Source of the DNA: Hyphochytrium catenoides
Lineage: Eukaryota > Sar > Hyphochytriomycetes > Hyphochytriales > Hyphochytriaceae
Assembly (NCBI GenBank): GCA_900088475.1
Contig: FLMG01001166.1
Span: 62,001-126,000 of the forward strand
Direction of reading: 5' to 3'
Length of the DNA stretch: 64,000 bases
The notes beneath the pieces were generated by a model. That model worked only from the letters and a program-made list of their open reading frames with translations. It searched no databases and had not been told where the DNA came from. The position numbers were made by a program, and so were the translations under genes. Shown piece by piece: positions 1-13,000 of this stretch (position 1 is the stretch's first letter; every line of letters starts with the position of its first letter).

Positions 1-33
1 ATTAACTGAGGTCATCAGCTCAGGTGGTGGCTA

Positions 34-3000
34 ATGAAGCGAAGCAAGATGAAGCTTCAGATGTGGCTTATGATGCTCTTCTGCTATTACCTGTCTGGAT
101 ATGACCGTGATATGAGGATGGTGCAAGCTCAGGTTGCCGTGGGAGGTATCTGTAGCTGCATTGGGCGTCAATCACTGAGGGGCCACCTCATAATCTATGG
201 TGATCCTGACACGTCAACCTACTGGAAAGCAGTCCAGACTGGTTTCCTAGAAGCATCCAAGCGACTCTGCATCCGTGCAGACATTCGGACGGTCCCTGCA
301 ACGGAGTTTTTCACTAAGTATCAATACTCTGCACGTGATGCACTAAATAGTCGACTGCAAGCATTCCTAAGTGAAGCAAGCCAGTATCCTCCCACTACCG
401 ACTTCATCGTCACGTCCGCCGTGAATGAATGGCACAGAAGGAGCCGTAGCTGCGCTCCGGAGTGCTGGCTACAAGGTCTTTACTATTGGAAGCTACACCC
501 CTCAGGGACATCTGCATGTGGGGCAGGATGACTATGACGCTGGCTTCCGCGCGGGAACACGTTGCGGCCAGGACCAGGCGCTGGATAATCTTTGCATCAT
601 CCATCAAGGGGCCAATCCGGTCTTTGTGGAACGATGTCGAGGCTTTCAAGATGGAGTCAAGAAAGCATGCACAAAGTGCAAAGCCCGGGTTGTGATGGTT
701 AACAATGATAATATGGAAGAAGCTATCATCACTATCCGCGAAGCTGCGACAGTGAACACGACAGGCTTCTTCGTCCTCTCTGACACAATGTCTCAACCAT
801 TGAAACGAGCTGTCCAGGGTCTGCCGACACCAAAGACTCCCTTCATCTTGGGGTCCTGTGACCTTTTGGAGAACAATCGCAAACTTCTCCGAGAGAAGCA
901 ACTAAGCTTTGTCGCCGACCAGCAGCCATATCTCAAGGTTACATAGCAACCATGACTGCAGTGCAATTCATGTGGACTGGGAACAAGCCCGTAAATCGAT
1001 ATATCAATACGGGCTCCTATCTTGTCAATGCGATTGTCAGGACGAAGAGATGCTAAAGCAAAGCGAAGTCCGCCTCCGCATCGTTCTCAGCGGGCGAGAT
1101 ACGAGTCAATTCTGGCAAGTAGTCAAGAGTGGCTTTCGTGAGGCTGCTGCAGATACTGGCCTTGAGTACAAAGACTGCAATAACCAAACGGTCGTCTGTA
1201 ATGCCACCGACGGACTGCAATACCGCGCACCTGCGGGAACTTTTGACGTTGGAATGGCGAACAGTTTCCTGGATGATCTGGTCGTGGAGAAAGCCAATGG
1301 TATCGTCCTCACTGTTGCTAATAGTGAAGCAATGGCAGACTCAATCTTAAACGCGGACAAGGCTGGGTAAAGATGTTGACCTTCAATTCGTGGCAGACGG
1401 CACGGGCAGACATTGGCGTGAATTTTGCCACTCATATTGGTCAGGACGAATGTGTGGCGGGTTTCATGATGGGAGAGCGCCTAAGAACATTGGGCTTTAG
1501 ATCCATCCTTTTTCTCAACTCACAAGTAGGCAATATTGGAACGGACCTTCGGTTGGGAGGGTTGAACGCAGCTTTCAATGGCAGTGGCATCAGCGTCCAT
1601 ATAGCCAAAGTAGCATCTGACAACATCCCAGCGTCGTACAAAGCAATGGACGATGTCTTTGCTCTCGGTACTTCTCCCCCAATTGACTGCATGATTGCCA
1701 TTGGTTCCTTTACCGCACACGCCGTGAAGTACGTAACCACCAATAGTACATCTGGTTCGGTTGCCTCGCAGTCCAAGGTCGTTAACTTCGATGTGAACGA
1801 GCAAATATTGGCGATGATACAAGCGGGCAACGTTGCGTTCTCCATCAACCAGCAACAGTATCTCCAGGGGTATTTGCCAATCGTTCTCATGCACCTCCTT
1901 CTGGTCTCTGGGCAGCAGTTGAGGGAGCCACTTATCCTCACGGGCCCCAGCATCGTTGATTTGAGCAACATTAACAATCACTGCATGGGCTACCTCTGTC
2001 CTTCTTCTGCGTCTCCTAACGCTATCGGTAGTGCTCCTGGCGGAGAACGAAACAATAGTTGCCCGTTTCCCTCTTGGGCGGGGGACGGGTTTTGCGACTC
2101 CGTCAACAACATCCCAGAATGTGGCTATGACGGTGGTGATTGCTGTGCCTCAACGTGCAAAAGTAGACGCTTTGCTTGTAACTCGGACTTCTTCAGCATA
2201 AACTTCAACAGTTATAAGTGCCTAGATCCGTCAGCAAAAGAGACGTGCAAGCCCGGACAAGAGTTTCAGAAGGGAATCTGCGTGGACTGCCCGTCGGGGT
2301 TCTTTGGCCCTGATGGACAGGTTTGCATTCCTTGTTTCTCCTTCTCGCAGCGATTGCGATGTGAGGGGAAGACCTATGTGTATGCCCGCAAAGGATATTG
2401 GTTGAATGAGACTCGCCTCAGTTCAGCGCTGAAGTCTATTGCTTGGGACGAACTGGGAACAAGCGAGCTTAATCGCTCCAAAGCTATCTCTTCTGCTGTA
2501 GATGCCTCAGTCTTCCTCTGTCCGCAAGGGTTTTGTCCTGGTAAACGTGACCCATAGAGTCGCTAGGCTTTGGAACGGTGAGTGGATGTTACTCCGGCTA
2601 CGATCCTGCCTCTCCTCTTTGCATGGGATGTGCTGAAGGGTATGAAAAAATTGGGACAGCTTGCCAACGCAGCGGTGCCAGTGAATGTGCTAATGTCAGC
2701 TTGAGAGTTCGCGCTGTGACCTTCCTCGGAGTGGGAATAGGCGTGATGCTCGCCACCCTTGTGGTCCTCTTGCGGGACACCACCTCCAGTAAAGTTCAGT
2801 CAGCCTCAATATTGATACTCATCTATTTCATTCAGGGTAAGACGTGCTTGATTGACCGCTATCCGCGCGCATCATCATGTGGGAGCCTTTTGGCCTGCTA
2901 GTGTCACGCTTCACTGATACCTACTGATGTTCACTTATCTTGTCCATGGAACAGCTCAAGTTGGGATTGGGCAAAACTCGCCCACCGGTAAAACTCCCGG

Positions 3001-4765
3001 GCTGGCCCTCGTAGAGGTCTTTAACTACAATTTGTTCCGTCCAGTGCGAGTTGGCGGCATAGTAAGTTCCCCTCCTCACCATGCGGCTGCGTCCAAGCTT
3101 CGAACTCTTATAGAACAGTAGTAAGTTCCTGGCTCTTTGCTTGATGGCTAACCGTGATGACATGTTCAGAATTGCGGCTACCTCGGCTACGGATCGGTGT
3201 ATGACATGTTTTTCTTTCAAGCTATGCTGGCAATCGTTGCGGTCATCGTCTACGTCTTAAGCTGCCTGGTCTTCTACTGGTTCGTTTTAGTCTCTGGGAT
3301 CCGCAGTTTCAAAAGTCTTGGCAAACTTCTGTTGGAAGCGAGCGCTAAGGGCTCAGGACCTGAAGGAGAAAAAGGGTCTTCTAGGTTTTGGAGGTGCGTA
3401 CCTAATGGTAGTTTATACTGTCTCTGATGATGAGCACGACGCCGACCTCAGCAATATCATCTACTCACCTGCTGAAATGTATTTGAACTACTAGGTTTCG
3501 GCTCCCTCGCATCTTGAAGTCCTCTGTGTCAGTCCAACCGGGAGGGCATTCTGCGCGAAAGTCACTTGATAAGCTTTATTGTCAGAGAAAGGTAAGTAGA
3601 GGAGGAAGAAAGAAGGGGAATCTCAAGTGTCAGAAGATTCCTAAGCCGGTCTCCGTGATACTTTCCCTAGATCAAGCAGACTACCCAGGCCGTCCTGGTG
3701 CACATCTTGGTGTTCCCTTTAGTTCGCTTGGCGCTACAGCTTCGGCGATGTCGTCAAGTGTCGGGTGCACTGGTTCTTCAGGCAGACACCAGTATATCAT
3801 GTTCCAGCGAAACCTATGAGCAGGGTGACACGATAGCCATTATACTGCTTTGTTTCTGTGGAGCCATAATCCTTCCATGGACCTTAGTGAACTTCCTATG
3901 GTTCTCGGTGTTCGCTGAGAAGTTCTCCGATATCAGTGTCACCAAGTTCCTCGGTTTTCGAGGTACGATTTATGGACAGCCTTAGATGTTAACAAGCGCC
4001 ATGTCTTCTCTTTCGATCGCACTGACGACTACCGCTGCCCCTTGCTCTATGTGCCATCCCTGTAGTGGACCTGATTAGGTTTCGTGGTGATTACATGGGA
4101 TTCTTCCGCTCCTTCAAAGACGAGTTTTCGCATTGGGGACTATGGAAAACCTGTGAAATGGTCATTCTTGCGATGATGTTAGAACTCCCTGACTCCACGA
4201 CAGTGAAGCTTTTTCTTGTCTGGACCTTATGGCTGTTTTCCCTCATCTTCCAGCTGAGGAATCGGCCATACAAATGTAAGAACTTATTGAAGAAAGAGGA
4301 ACTGTCTTACCTTCCCCCGGAGCGCTCTGATTCCCTTCTGACGATACCTTTGCCTACTCTATCCTCCAATTTCCAGTGAAGAGTGACAATATGCTAGCCG
4401 AGATTGCGCTGATGCTGCAGTTCTTTTGCTCTTCATATTATATCCTGCTTGAGCTGAAGTCGGACAATATCGATTGGGAGACGATGAGCACGGTCGTTGT
4501 GGTCATTGTCACCGTCCTCTTCTCAGCTCTGAACATTGACGATGACGAAGACACGGACGCATCCAGAAAGAGACAAGACAGATGGCGATGGCTTGCTCGC
4601 CTGAAGAAGCCGAGGTCAGGAATGGACTCAAGAAAAGCAACGGGAGAGGCCGTCAAGGTGGACAGGAAGCTCGTCGTCCCGCGGCGATGGAAGAATGCAC
4701 TCAGAACTGTTATTGCCCGAAAGCAGCAAAGCCGAGTACATAGCGCCTTCGAAGTCTCGTCCTAG
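34..4765 (+). pseudogene. Tandem periplasmic-binding-domain / LNR / multi-TM receptor, frameshifted as given
   Basis: Probable cell-surface sensor. After a hydrophobic N-terminus there are two successive type-1 periplasmic (sugar) binding-protein domains: about 170-1050 (GQDDYDAGF, VADQQPYL) and about 1060-1990 (IGQDECVAGF, INQQQYLQGYL). A Lin-12/Notch repeat follows near 2070-2155 (Cys-rich, GDGFCD, CGYDGGDC). Next come a cysteine-rich CPSGFFGPDGQVC segment and 7-8 hydrophobic spans from about 2715 to 4540. Introns with GT-AG ends are visible at 2541-2566 (26 bases), about 2836-2950, 3063-3171, 3393-3494, 3592-3672, 3964-4065 and 4277-4377. In the ectodomain the frame must change without a usable intron at about 421-430 (duplicated GAAT), 935 and 1363, and possibly at 1040. 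It is therefore either a decaying gene or carries assembly indels. The rest looks intact. The ligand is unknown; the family resemblance suggests a small sugar-like molecule. Confidence 0.75.
2541..2566 (+). other. 26-base intron
   Basis: GTAAACGTGA...CGCTAG. The upstream frame reads CPG and then stops a few codons later. Removing these 26 bases joins it in phase (G|GC) to FGTVSGCYSGYDP, restoring the cysteine-rich segment before the first membrane span. Confidence 0.7.
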
Positions 4766-6480
4766 AAAAGATGGAGCGCCAGCGATAGTGGCAAGGCAGC
4801 CCGTGCCTGCCTCATATGCCCTTATGTGTCAGCTCTAGTATGATGGTGGCTTAAGGGAGGATATGGTATAATAATGGAAACTGTGAAGAGGACGGAGTGG
4901 AAACTCAGCTTCGATCTTAGCCGAGGAGAGTTGTTAGCCATTATGAGCTTGAGGCAAACATAGGCCGACCATTCTCGACAATAAGGGGCCACGTTCGCTA
5001 GCTGAGTAAGGCACTAACAGCTGAGGAAATGCTAGTTTATTTCAGTGTGCACAAACAGCATAAGGTAAGAAAGCGCATCTATGGTTCAAACATGTGAGAC
5101 GCGCAATAGCGGATTAGAGCTGGATGGCGGTGGGACGTCTGATATCTCTCTCAGCTCATAAACTGTTAGTCGACCGCTGAAGAGCAAGTGGTGGTGGATC
5201 GATTCTTGACTCCAGACCAAGCTGAACAAGTTCTAACACACCTCCTTATGCTAGCACAGTCTGACTGTTGAACAAAGACTGACTGAATCGGACAGCACAC
5301 ATAGATCTTCTTTCATGGATCTTGGCTAATGACATACTCAAAGATGGCGGACGAGACTGAATAAGACCTCATTGTTCTCACGTAAGAGATTTACGTTCTT
5401 TCTTCGATTGCGGTGGAGGCTTGCTCGACTGGCCGTAGCACCGCCATGAGGCTTTCTGTTGAACGCGATCTCCCAAAGCTCGCTAGAGTGGCAGCCACTA
5501 CATTATTACTTACTTCTTCTCCTACTGCATCTACATCCGTTCAGATCCCCATCATATATTTCGACAACAGGTGTTGACGACGTGCAGCCGCTAAACCCCA
5601 GGACTCCTGTTAATACTTCATCAGGAAAGCCCGAAGGAAGAAGGAAGCAATGGCGTTTCGCGTCAGAACGCGTCAAGTAGCGAGACGAAAAAACTTGACT
5701 TATTATTTGACAACAAAAGACAAAAGGCGCTCTTCTTCGTCTACTTCTTACATCATCGCTGTGCCTCCCTCCACGTCTAGAGCGTTATGTCTCCCAGTAG
5801 TACTAGCCTATGGTGACGCAAGTGTAAAGGCAAGCGCTAGAGGAGGACGCAGCAACAAGCCCATCAAGTTAGAGCTAGTGAAAGTGAAGCAAATCTATCA
5901 AGTGGTGGTCGAGTGAGAGTCGGATGATGATGACTCTCGTCTGCAATGATAACTGGGTTAGTTGGTGGACAGCAGGAGGATGCTGAGCAATGTATATGCG
6001 CAAAACTTAGAATAAAGAGCTAGCTCTCCTCCCTATCAGCAGCAGACAGCCCAGGCCTTCTCCTTAGATCATCTTCATTGTTGTCAGGGCCCTCGTCTGA
6101 CTCCAAGCAAGAAAAGGTCGCCGCTGTCCGGCCGGCGCGGTGGCTGCCTCTTCTTCTTCTATGGCCTGGGAAGACGGAATGCGCTCCACTGGTGGCTGAT
6201 CTGTGCTGGTCATAACTCGCTCAAACAGATACGCCGGAGGATGGTTACGCCACCACGCACCAGAAGACGAACTGGCAAACCGGCGGCGGAGGACATCAGG
6301 ACATCCTAGCCATCCGAGCGAAGCATGCATCTTCAGTTCTTCAGTACTACTCTGGTTATACTCACACGGTGTGGAATGCATGATAGATACGATTGCATGA
6401 TGATGGTAGTCTATGCAAGAAGTCTTCTGTCTCCTCTTTGAATTTGGATCAAAAATCTGGATCATGAATAATAATCACCA
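4766..6480. other. Intergenic stretch without a recognisable gene
   Basis: This lies between the receptor stop and the weak minus-strand signal near 6.7 kb. Open frames here (for example 5650-5916 + and 6064-6465 -) are short, of low complexity and matched nothing I know. No tRNA-like or repeat structure was seen. Confidence 0.5.
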
Positions 6481-6668
6481 TTCTTCAGAGGTGGGATGGG
6501 GAGGTGGAGGGCAAGGAGGATCTGAGGACTAGGGAGGCGCTGTAGTAACTGAGCCCTTCATTAATATAGTCTTTATATCCGGTTATCAATACGTAGTTTT
6601 GCAGTCCATGATTCTTGCCTTCTGCAAAGGGCAAAAAGTGGAAAAGTGACGTTTTGAATGTCAGAGGC

Positions 6669-6959
6669 ATCATGATGGCACAGAGGCCAGCGTTGATGGG
6701 TCCAGATACTCAGCTATCAGTCCAAGCGTCAAGCGTGCTCGGAGATCGTCAATGATCATCGGGATGACAGCAGGAGACAGACATCTAGACAGGCCATCTC
6801 TGTGACACTAGAGCCTCGGGAAGCGGGGGAGTGACTGCCTAGTAGAAGCCCGTGAGACAGTAGAGCCTTGAGGAAATCCGAGAACCTTCGCATGTGACAA
6901 TGCTGAAGGAGTAAGGTAAAGTTCGCAAGAATGCAAAGCTCAAGGAAGGCTTTCCTCAA
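6669..6959 (-). CDS. Possible small gene or terminal exon, unknown product
   Basis: I do not recognise this product. On the minus strand, an open segment after a plausible acceptor (CTGTCTAG) reads through PMIIDDLRARLTLGLIAEYL to a stop at 6669-6671; its composition looks like a coding helical tail. Upstream, about 6959-6800 is open in another frame and is leucine-rich, but I could not find a convincing donor. It would be divergent to CEP290, whose ATG is only about 110 bases away. It may be a C-terminal exon of a short gene or chance. Confidence 0.25.
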
Positions 6960-7069
6960 TAGTCCCAGAAGATACGCCTGGGTCGAAGCAACCTGGGAGA
7001 AGAGTGGTCACTAGTGTAACAAGTGGTTGGCTTGGCGCGGACAGCGTTGAGAGTGAGACAGACGTGACG

Positions 7070-10000
7070 ATGGCAACGTCCAGCAGGCCTGGTGATTCCG
7101 GTGTCAAAGATGAGATCCGTCAACTGGAGCTGACTCTCGAAAAAACGGAAAGCAGAGTGCGCTTTTTAGAGGATGAAAACGCGTCTCTGAGGGAGGTAAG
7201 CTATAGTCATCTGCCTTCGGCTGGTCTTTGTCTCAACCTTGGTACTTACAGCACTCTTGCATCCTGATCTTGATTTGAACAGCAACTGCACTCGCATGAT
7301 CGAGATGGGGGCCGTCCTCTGGCCACCGAGTACAGATCGAAATATGACAAGCAAGTTGAACGAGAGAAAGCTCTCAAGGAAGAGCTTCAGCGGGCAGAAA
7401 AGAGGGCTCGACAGGTCCACTCTCGCTGACCCGACCCTTACTGAAGCTCATCGTCTGCAATTGTAGCCCTTCTGATCTCTAGCTCCTACGTTTACGTTGT
7501 TCTATCGCTATCTGTCTCACTTCCTTATTTCTGTCGCCATTCACCTATAAGGTCACATGTCTCTGTCATTCATGCCATGACTGACTCTGCCTTCTCACCA
7601 TGCCTCGCATTGTGACTTCTTTAAACCACCTTTTTGAAGGCGGAGAAGGAGGTGGAGCGGCACCTTTCGGATATACAGAAGCTTGAGGAAGAGAACCAGT
7701 CCCTTCAGACCGAGGTGGAAGAGAAGAGCCGCCTTCTGTTGCGCGAGAGACAAATCCGTGACTCTGCTGCAAGCTCTAAGGGCAAAGATGGAGAGAAAGC
7801 GAATCAGAGGGCTGAGCTGATTATTGCCTTGGCCGAGAACGAGGATCTGAGAAACCAGCTTGCTGCTCTGCATAGTGAGATGGAGAGCCTCGTAGAAGCG
7901 GCTCAGCAGCTTGATGCGGACCTCAGAGCGAAGCAGACAGAAGTTGAGGAGATGAAGGAAAGAGGTCATAAGTACATGCAGGAAATTGCCGAACTGAAGG
8001 CACACCAGGAAGAAAGCGACAGGGAAGAGAAAAGGCTTCATGATGAGATACTTAAACTTGACGAGAGGGAACACAACCATCGAGAAGCTTTAGAGAGATT
8101 GACGAGAGATCATGGCCAGCGGGTTGCACTCCTGGAGGATACGATTACACAGCAGAAGAGCAGCATCTCCCTCCTAGAGAAAGAGGTAGAGCATCTGAGA
8201 TCCTCGTCAGACGTTAGTTCGCTGCTGAAGAAAATTGAGGAGCTCGAAACAGCAAGAACATTGGACAAGAAGGCTCTTATGTCAACTCAAACTGAGCTGG
8301 ACAAAACCTTAGCGGATCTAGAGACGATGTGGGAGCTCGGTGAACAATTTGAGCAAAGACTTCAAGAGGCCGTGGAAAAAGCAGCTGGAGAGGAAAAGAA
8401 GAAGAACGAAGAGCTAGTGAAAAAAGTGAGTTCCTTATTATCCTGTTCGTCAGCTCTTAGGCTTCGCTGGAGAGATTATCTGGCGCTTGCGACGCTTAAC
8501 AAAATCTGTCTTAGCATTCCATGCCATGAGTCTCTGCTTTGCTACTCAAACAAGTGCCGTACGTCTTATGGTCTTTACTAATATTCTCCCGTCTGTTTGT
8601 AAGCTGGAGCAAGCGCAGGAAAAGTTAAATGAGCAGAGAAAGTTAATCTCAGAATACGAGTTAAAGCTTGCAATGGAGGAAAAGGAAAGGAGGGAAGCAG
8701 AAGCATGGAATGCTGCTTATGAAAAGAAAGCTGGCTTAGAGGATGTGGTTCGTTATCAGAAAAAGCTAAAGGCAGATATAAGGTTAGCTGTTTCCAAGCA
8801 ATTCCCCCTCTCTACGTGCCCTTTGACCTCATAAATGGGCAGCAAGTGCGTGCGCAATTACATTATTTTTCTCTACCGCTGTGTATCATGTGAGGACCGA
8901 GTAAGATCATTTCTCTTTCTCAAGGCTGCCTGCGTTTCGTCACGGTGTTTTTTAGGCGAAGAGACGAGGACATTCGTAAGCTCAACATGAAGCTTGGAGA
9001 GCAGATGGACGCGAGTAGCTTACTTTATAGTACCTGCCAGAGGCTGAAGCAGGAGCTAGGCCGATCTCCTGACTTCCAGTACGATGACGTGGAGGTAGAG
9101 AGTATATGCTATCTTTCTCTTGGTTCCTCTGCTGTCAGGATCTAGTCCTTCATCCTCTCATCTGTCCTCCCTCCCACCCCTCGTTCTCTTCTATCCCCTT
9201 GTTGCCTTCTTCCCTGCTCTTCTTTACTTTAGGATGAATCTATACTCTATCTCGAGCCTTGACTGAGTGCCCCTTGACTAATTGTCTCATTGCCGCATGT
9301 CCCTCTCACTTCCTCATGTCCCTCTTCCAGCTAAAGACGGAGTATAATGGAGAGCTTGGAGCTGCGCAAGCTTTGAACCAGCAATTGTTGGCACAGATCG
9401 ACGACTTGGAGGAAGAGAGGCTAAGGCTTCTAAAGGTGCGGACGTCAGACTCTCACTTCCGTCGGACTCTGAATATGTGCATGCCGTAGCCGGAGATGCG
9501 TCATCTTTACACTTTCTACATATTCTCGCTTCCGTGACAATGTGGGCCGCAAGCCCTTCTTAGTTCTTCGGCTGAGTGACCCCACTTCTATTAGGCCCTC
9601 CGGTTGAACGCCAAGCATCTAGGAGCAACCGGAATGAAAGATTTCGGCCTTCTGCCTGAACAGATGGTTCTGGTCAACGAGTTCATAGACAACCTTAAGG
9701 AAGGCCGGGCAGATCTGAGACCCGCTCCTTTGTCACTCTATAGTAGAGAGAAAGAGCAAGAGCTACAAGAGCTCAGGACCCAGCTTGCAGTTGCGAATAG
9801 GAGAATAGAAGATTTGGAGGCCCTCAGGGACGAGGATGAAGGTGAGGTTAAAGTGCTGGCATTGCCGATTGTTAGGGTTGCACCCTACTCTCTCAGTCCA
9901 GTCTCCTCGTCTCACACGTCACCAATCCTAAGTCCTTATACCCGGCACTCTGTTCCTGTGTTATATGGTGCTGCTTATGATCACTCTGTTCCCCCGTCGC

Positions 10001-13000
10001 TCTCATCTCTTTCTGACCATTCTCCATCCCTTTCCGTCGCTTCGGTTAAATCCGTTGCAAACCTTTCTGTTACTCTTGGCGCTTTGTAGTCCTTCGCCCT
10101 ATCCACCAGCTTGCAGAGCCTCCGGCAAGCCTGATGAGAAACCTCGACCCTCCATCCCCTGCACTTACCGCACCTACTACTACAGCCTCGACTACACCAA
10201 AAATGAACCGTCAGAAGTCCTCGGTAGAAAAGGAGAAAAATGGGGCCGGGGCGGAAGGGCAGAGTCCCAACGTCGTTAACTCGCTCCGCAATGATGATAG
10301 AGACGCCGTTATTGCCCTTCTGAAGAAAGAGCTTGGGCAAATGACCGACGCATTTCGATTAGCTAACAGCTCCGACAGTAGTCAAGAAGCCATTATGACG
10401 TTGTTGAAGGAGACTCAAAATGCCTTGGAAAAGAGGACTATTGAGATTGAACACTTGAAGGGAGACAACGCAGTGCTGCGAGAGAGATTAAGGATTTCCG
10501 CATCGGACGTTGGTGCCTTATCCTCAGCTTTTCCTACGTCTTCGGCAAGAGGAAAACATGCAAGTGATAAGGACAGCGAGATCTTTTCTACGACCGCCGC
10601 ACCTCCAAGTCCAAGTCAGAGGCCATCAAGTCCGGCAGCTAAGGAGATACTGAAACAGAAGAAGGATGTTGCTCTTCTTCCTCCCGATGATTGGGCTCAA
10701 GAAGTCTCCTCACTCCACTCCCAGCTGCTCACATGCCTGGAGGAGATGGCGAAGGGAGAAAGACGAGAGAAGGAATATGAAGCAGCGATTTCTTTATATG
10801 AAAGTCGGTTAAGGTTGATAGATGATCAGCATCACGAGCTATATAAGGATTTCACGGCCAAAAAGAAGGTTCGGTCACGAAGCCTCGTCTTGAACTCGCT
10901 ACTTTATTTTGGTCTGTCTCTCGGAAACAGTCCAAGACCTCTCGGCAGTCTTCCAAATTTGTCCTTCTACCTGCTTTCTGCACCAGCTCTGTCTAACCAA
11001 GTTCGTTTTTGTGAGTAGAACGAGGAGAGAAGAGAAGGACACTGGAAGAGCTGCTAAAAGAGACTCAGGAGAAGCTTGAGGAGAGTAGGATTAGGCTAAG
11101 CAGGCTGGAGATCCTCGCTTCCACGCTAGAAACTGGAAACGATGCGGAGCTGAGAAACTTGGTAAGGATTGCACGATGCTCCCAACTCCTAACAAACGAT
11201 TGCAAGCGCCACGACGTGTTACGAGATACTAAGAGAAAACGTGAGAAGAGAGTAGCTTAACTTCCGTGGCAAACCCGATCTAGTGGAAGTAAGGGAAGGG
11301 TTCAGAGAAAATAAACCTTAGCAGGGACAACCCAGAAAGCCGCCGGGGTTTGAGATCTCTTTAAGGCCTGGACTCCATTGTTCGTTGAGGCAATACTTGC
11401 TCATTATTATGCTCGGTGATGCACAGACTCGAGAGCTCACAAGAAAGCTGGCAGTGCTAGAAGTGAATGAGTGCGTCCTTGCAAGGTAGGAAGACTATCC
11501 AAAGTAGTCGGGGTCTCTGCTCCAGGCCAGATCTCCGCTCCCCCGTCCTCATCGTGCAAAGTTGTGCATTGATGAAAGCTACAGCTAACTTCTTTCGTCT
11601 ATAGGAAGTATAACCTCTTAAGCGAGGAAGTCGGACAAGAACGGGTTGTCAGAACACAGCTCGAAAGTGACTTTCAGGACATGGAGAGAACGTTAAAGTT
11701 GCGGATCAGAGTACTGGAAAGCTGGAAAATTAGAGCCCATCACAGGTCCCTGCTTCATCCGTATATCTTTTTCACCTTAAGATATAAAGGCAAATATCTC
11801 CTTTCAAGTCTACTCTCTAGGCTATTATCGCTTACCGCGCCTCGATTATGCCCTAGGACCTTCAGACATATTTTTGTCGGCACCATTGTATTCTTAGTAA
11901 TAGGCTGCTAGGGACCATTTGTTGCCTTCCCCACCTTCTATCACATCCAGCCTTCCTTTAGCTATATATTAATAACTCTCTTTCCAGACTCGAGTTCCTC
12001 TCCGCCATGTGCGACCGTTCGGTGCTCAAGACTGACTTCAATAGGATAGAAAGAGAGCTGAAGGTGAGCCTCTTCTCTCGGCCTGCCCAGGCGTAGCTTC
12101 AGCTAAGCCCCTATTGCTTCCAACTCCTAGGAAGTAAAGCAGAAGTGCCTGATTGCAATTGAAAGCGAGGCGCAGATACGGTCCGAATGGATTCTCTGCA
12201 GAGATCTTCCCCGCGAGAATCAGCAGCTAAAGCATGAATTTGCCATATTGAAGGCTGATCTCGAGACAGCCAAAAGAAACTCAACCAGTTCCTCGCCTCT
12301 TTCTTCTTACCAACCCAATGCTGCATTGGTCTCCAGCATGGCGAGAGAGGAGCTATTGCAGGAAGTCAGCAAAGCAAGAGGTGCGGCGGCTCAGCTTGAA
12401 ATAGAGCTTGCAGGCACCAAAAAGAAGGCTGAGATACTTACTGATCGAGTTAAGGAGCTGGAGGTAGCCAAAAATAACTTCTCTTTAAGGCGTCCCCTGA
12501 CAATGTCTTCTCCTGCTTGCTCCTTGCTAGAGCGCGTCCAACACCTTCACTTCGTTTATGCTTCTTTTTCTGCAAGGTCCTACCTTTAGCTGTAAGTTGG
12601 TCTGGAAGGCTGGTTCTTCTTGTTGAGCGGTATGAGAGACTGCCACTAAGATGTTTTCTCTTCCATATAGGCGGAAGTCGAACATCAGCGGCAGAAGCTA
12701 AAGGATGTCGAAGGGAAAAACGACACCTATAAAGCCATTTTGGAGAAGAATGTCCAAAAAGCTAGGGAGATACTAGGTCAGAAAACAGACGAGGATTAGG
12801 GTGCTACTGATGCTGAGGGAGGAAGAGGAACTAAGTAGAGGTTGCAGAAATGTAGTTCGAGTACCCGCTTGCCTTCCCTCTTAATGTCGCTATCCCACAC
12901 CATGTCAACCTGATTGCCTTCCTTAGATGCCTACGAAGGCGGCGCTACCGGTGACCAAGTGAACCTCATGCAAGAGCGCATTCAGGAACTGGAGAAAGAA

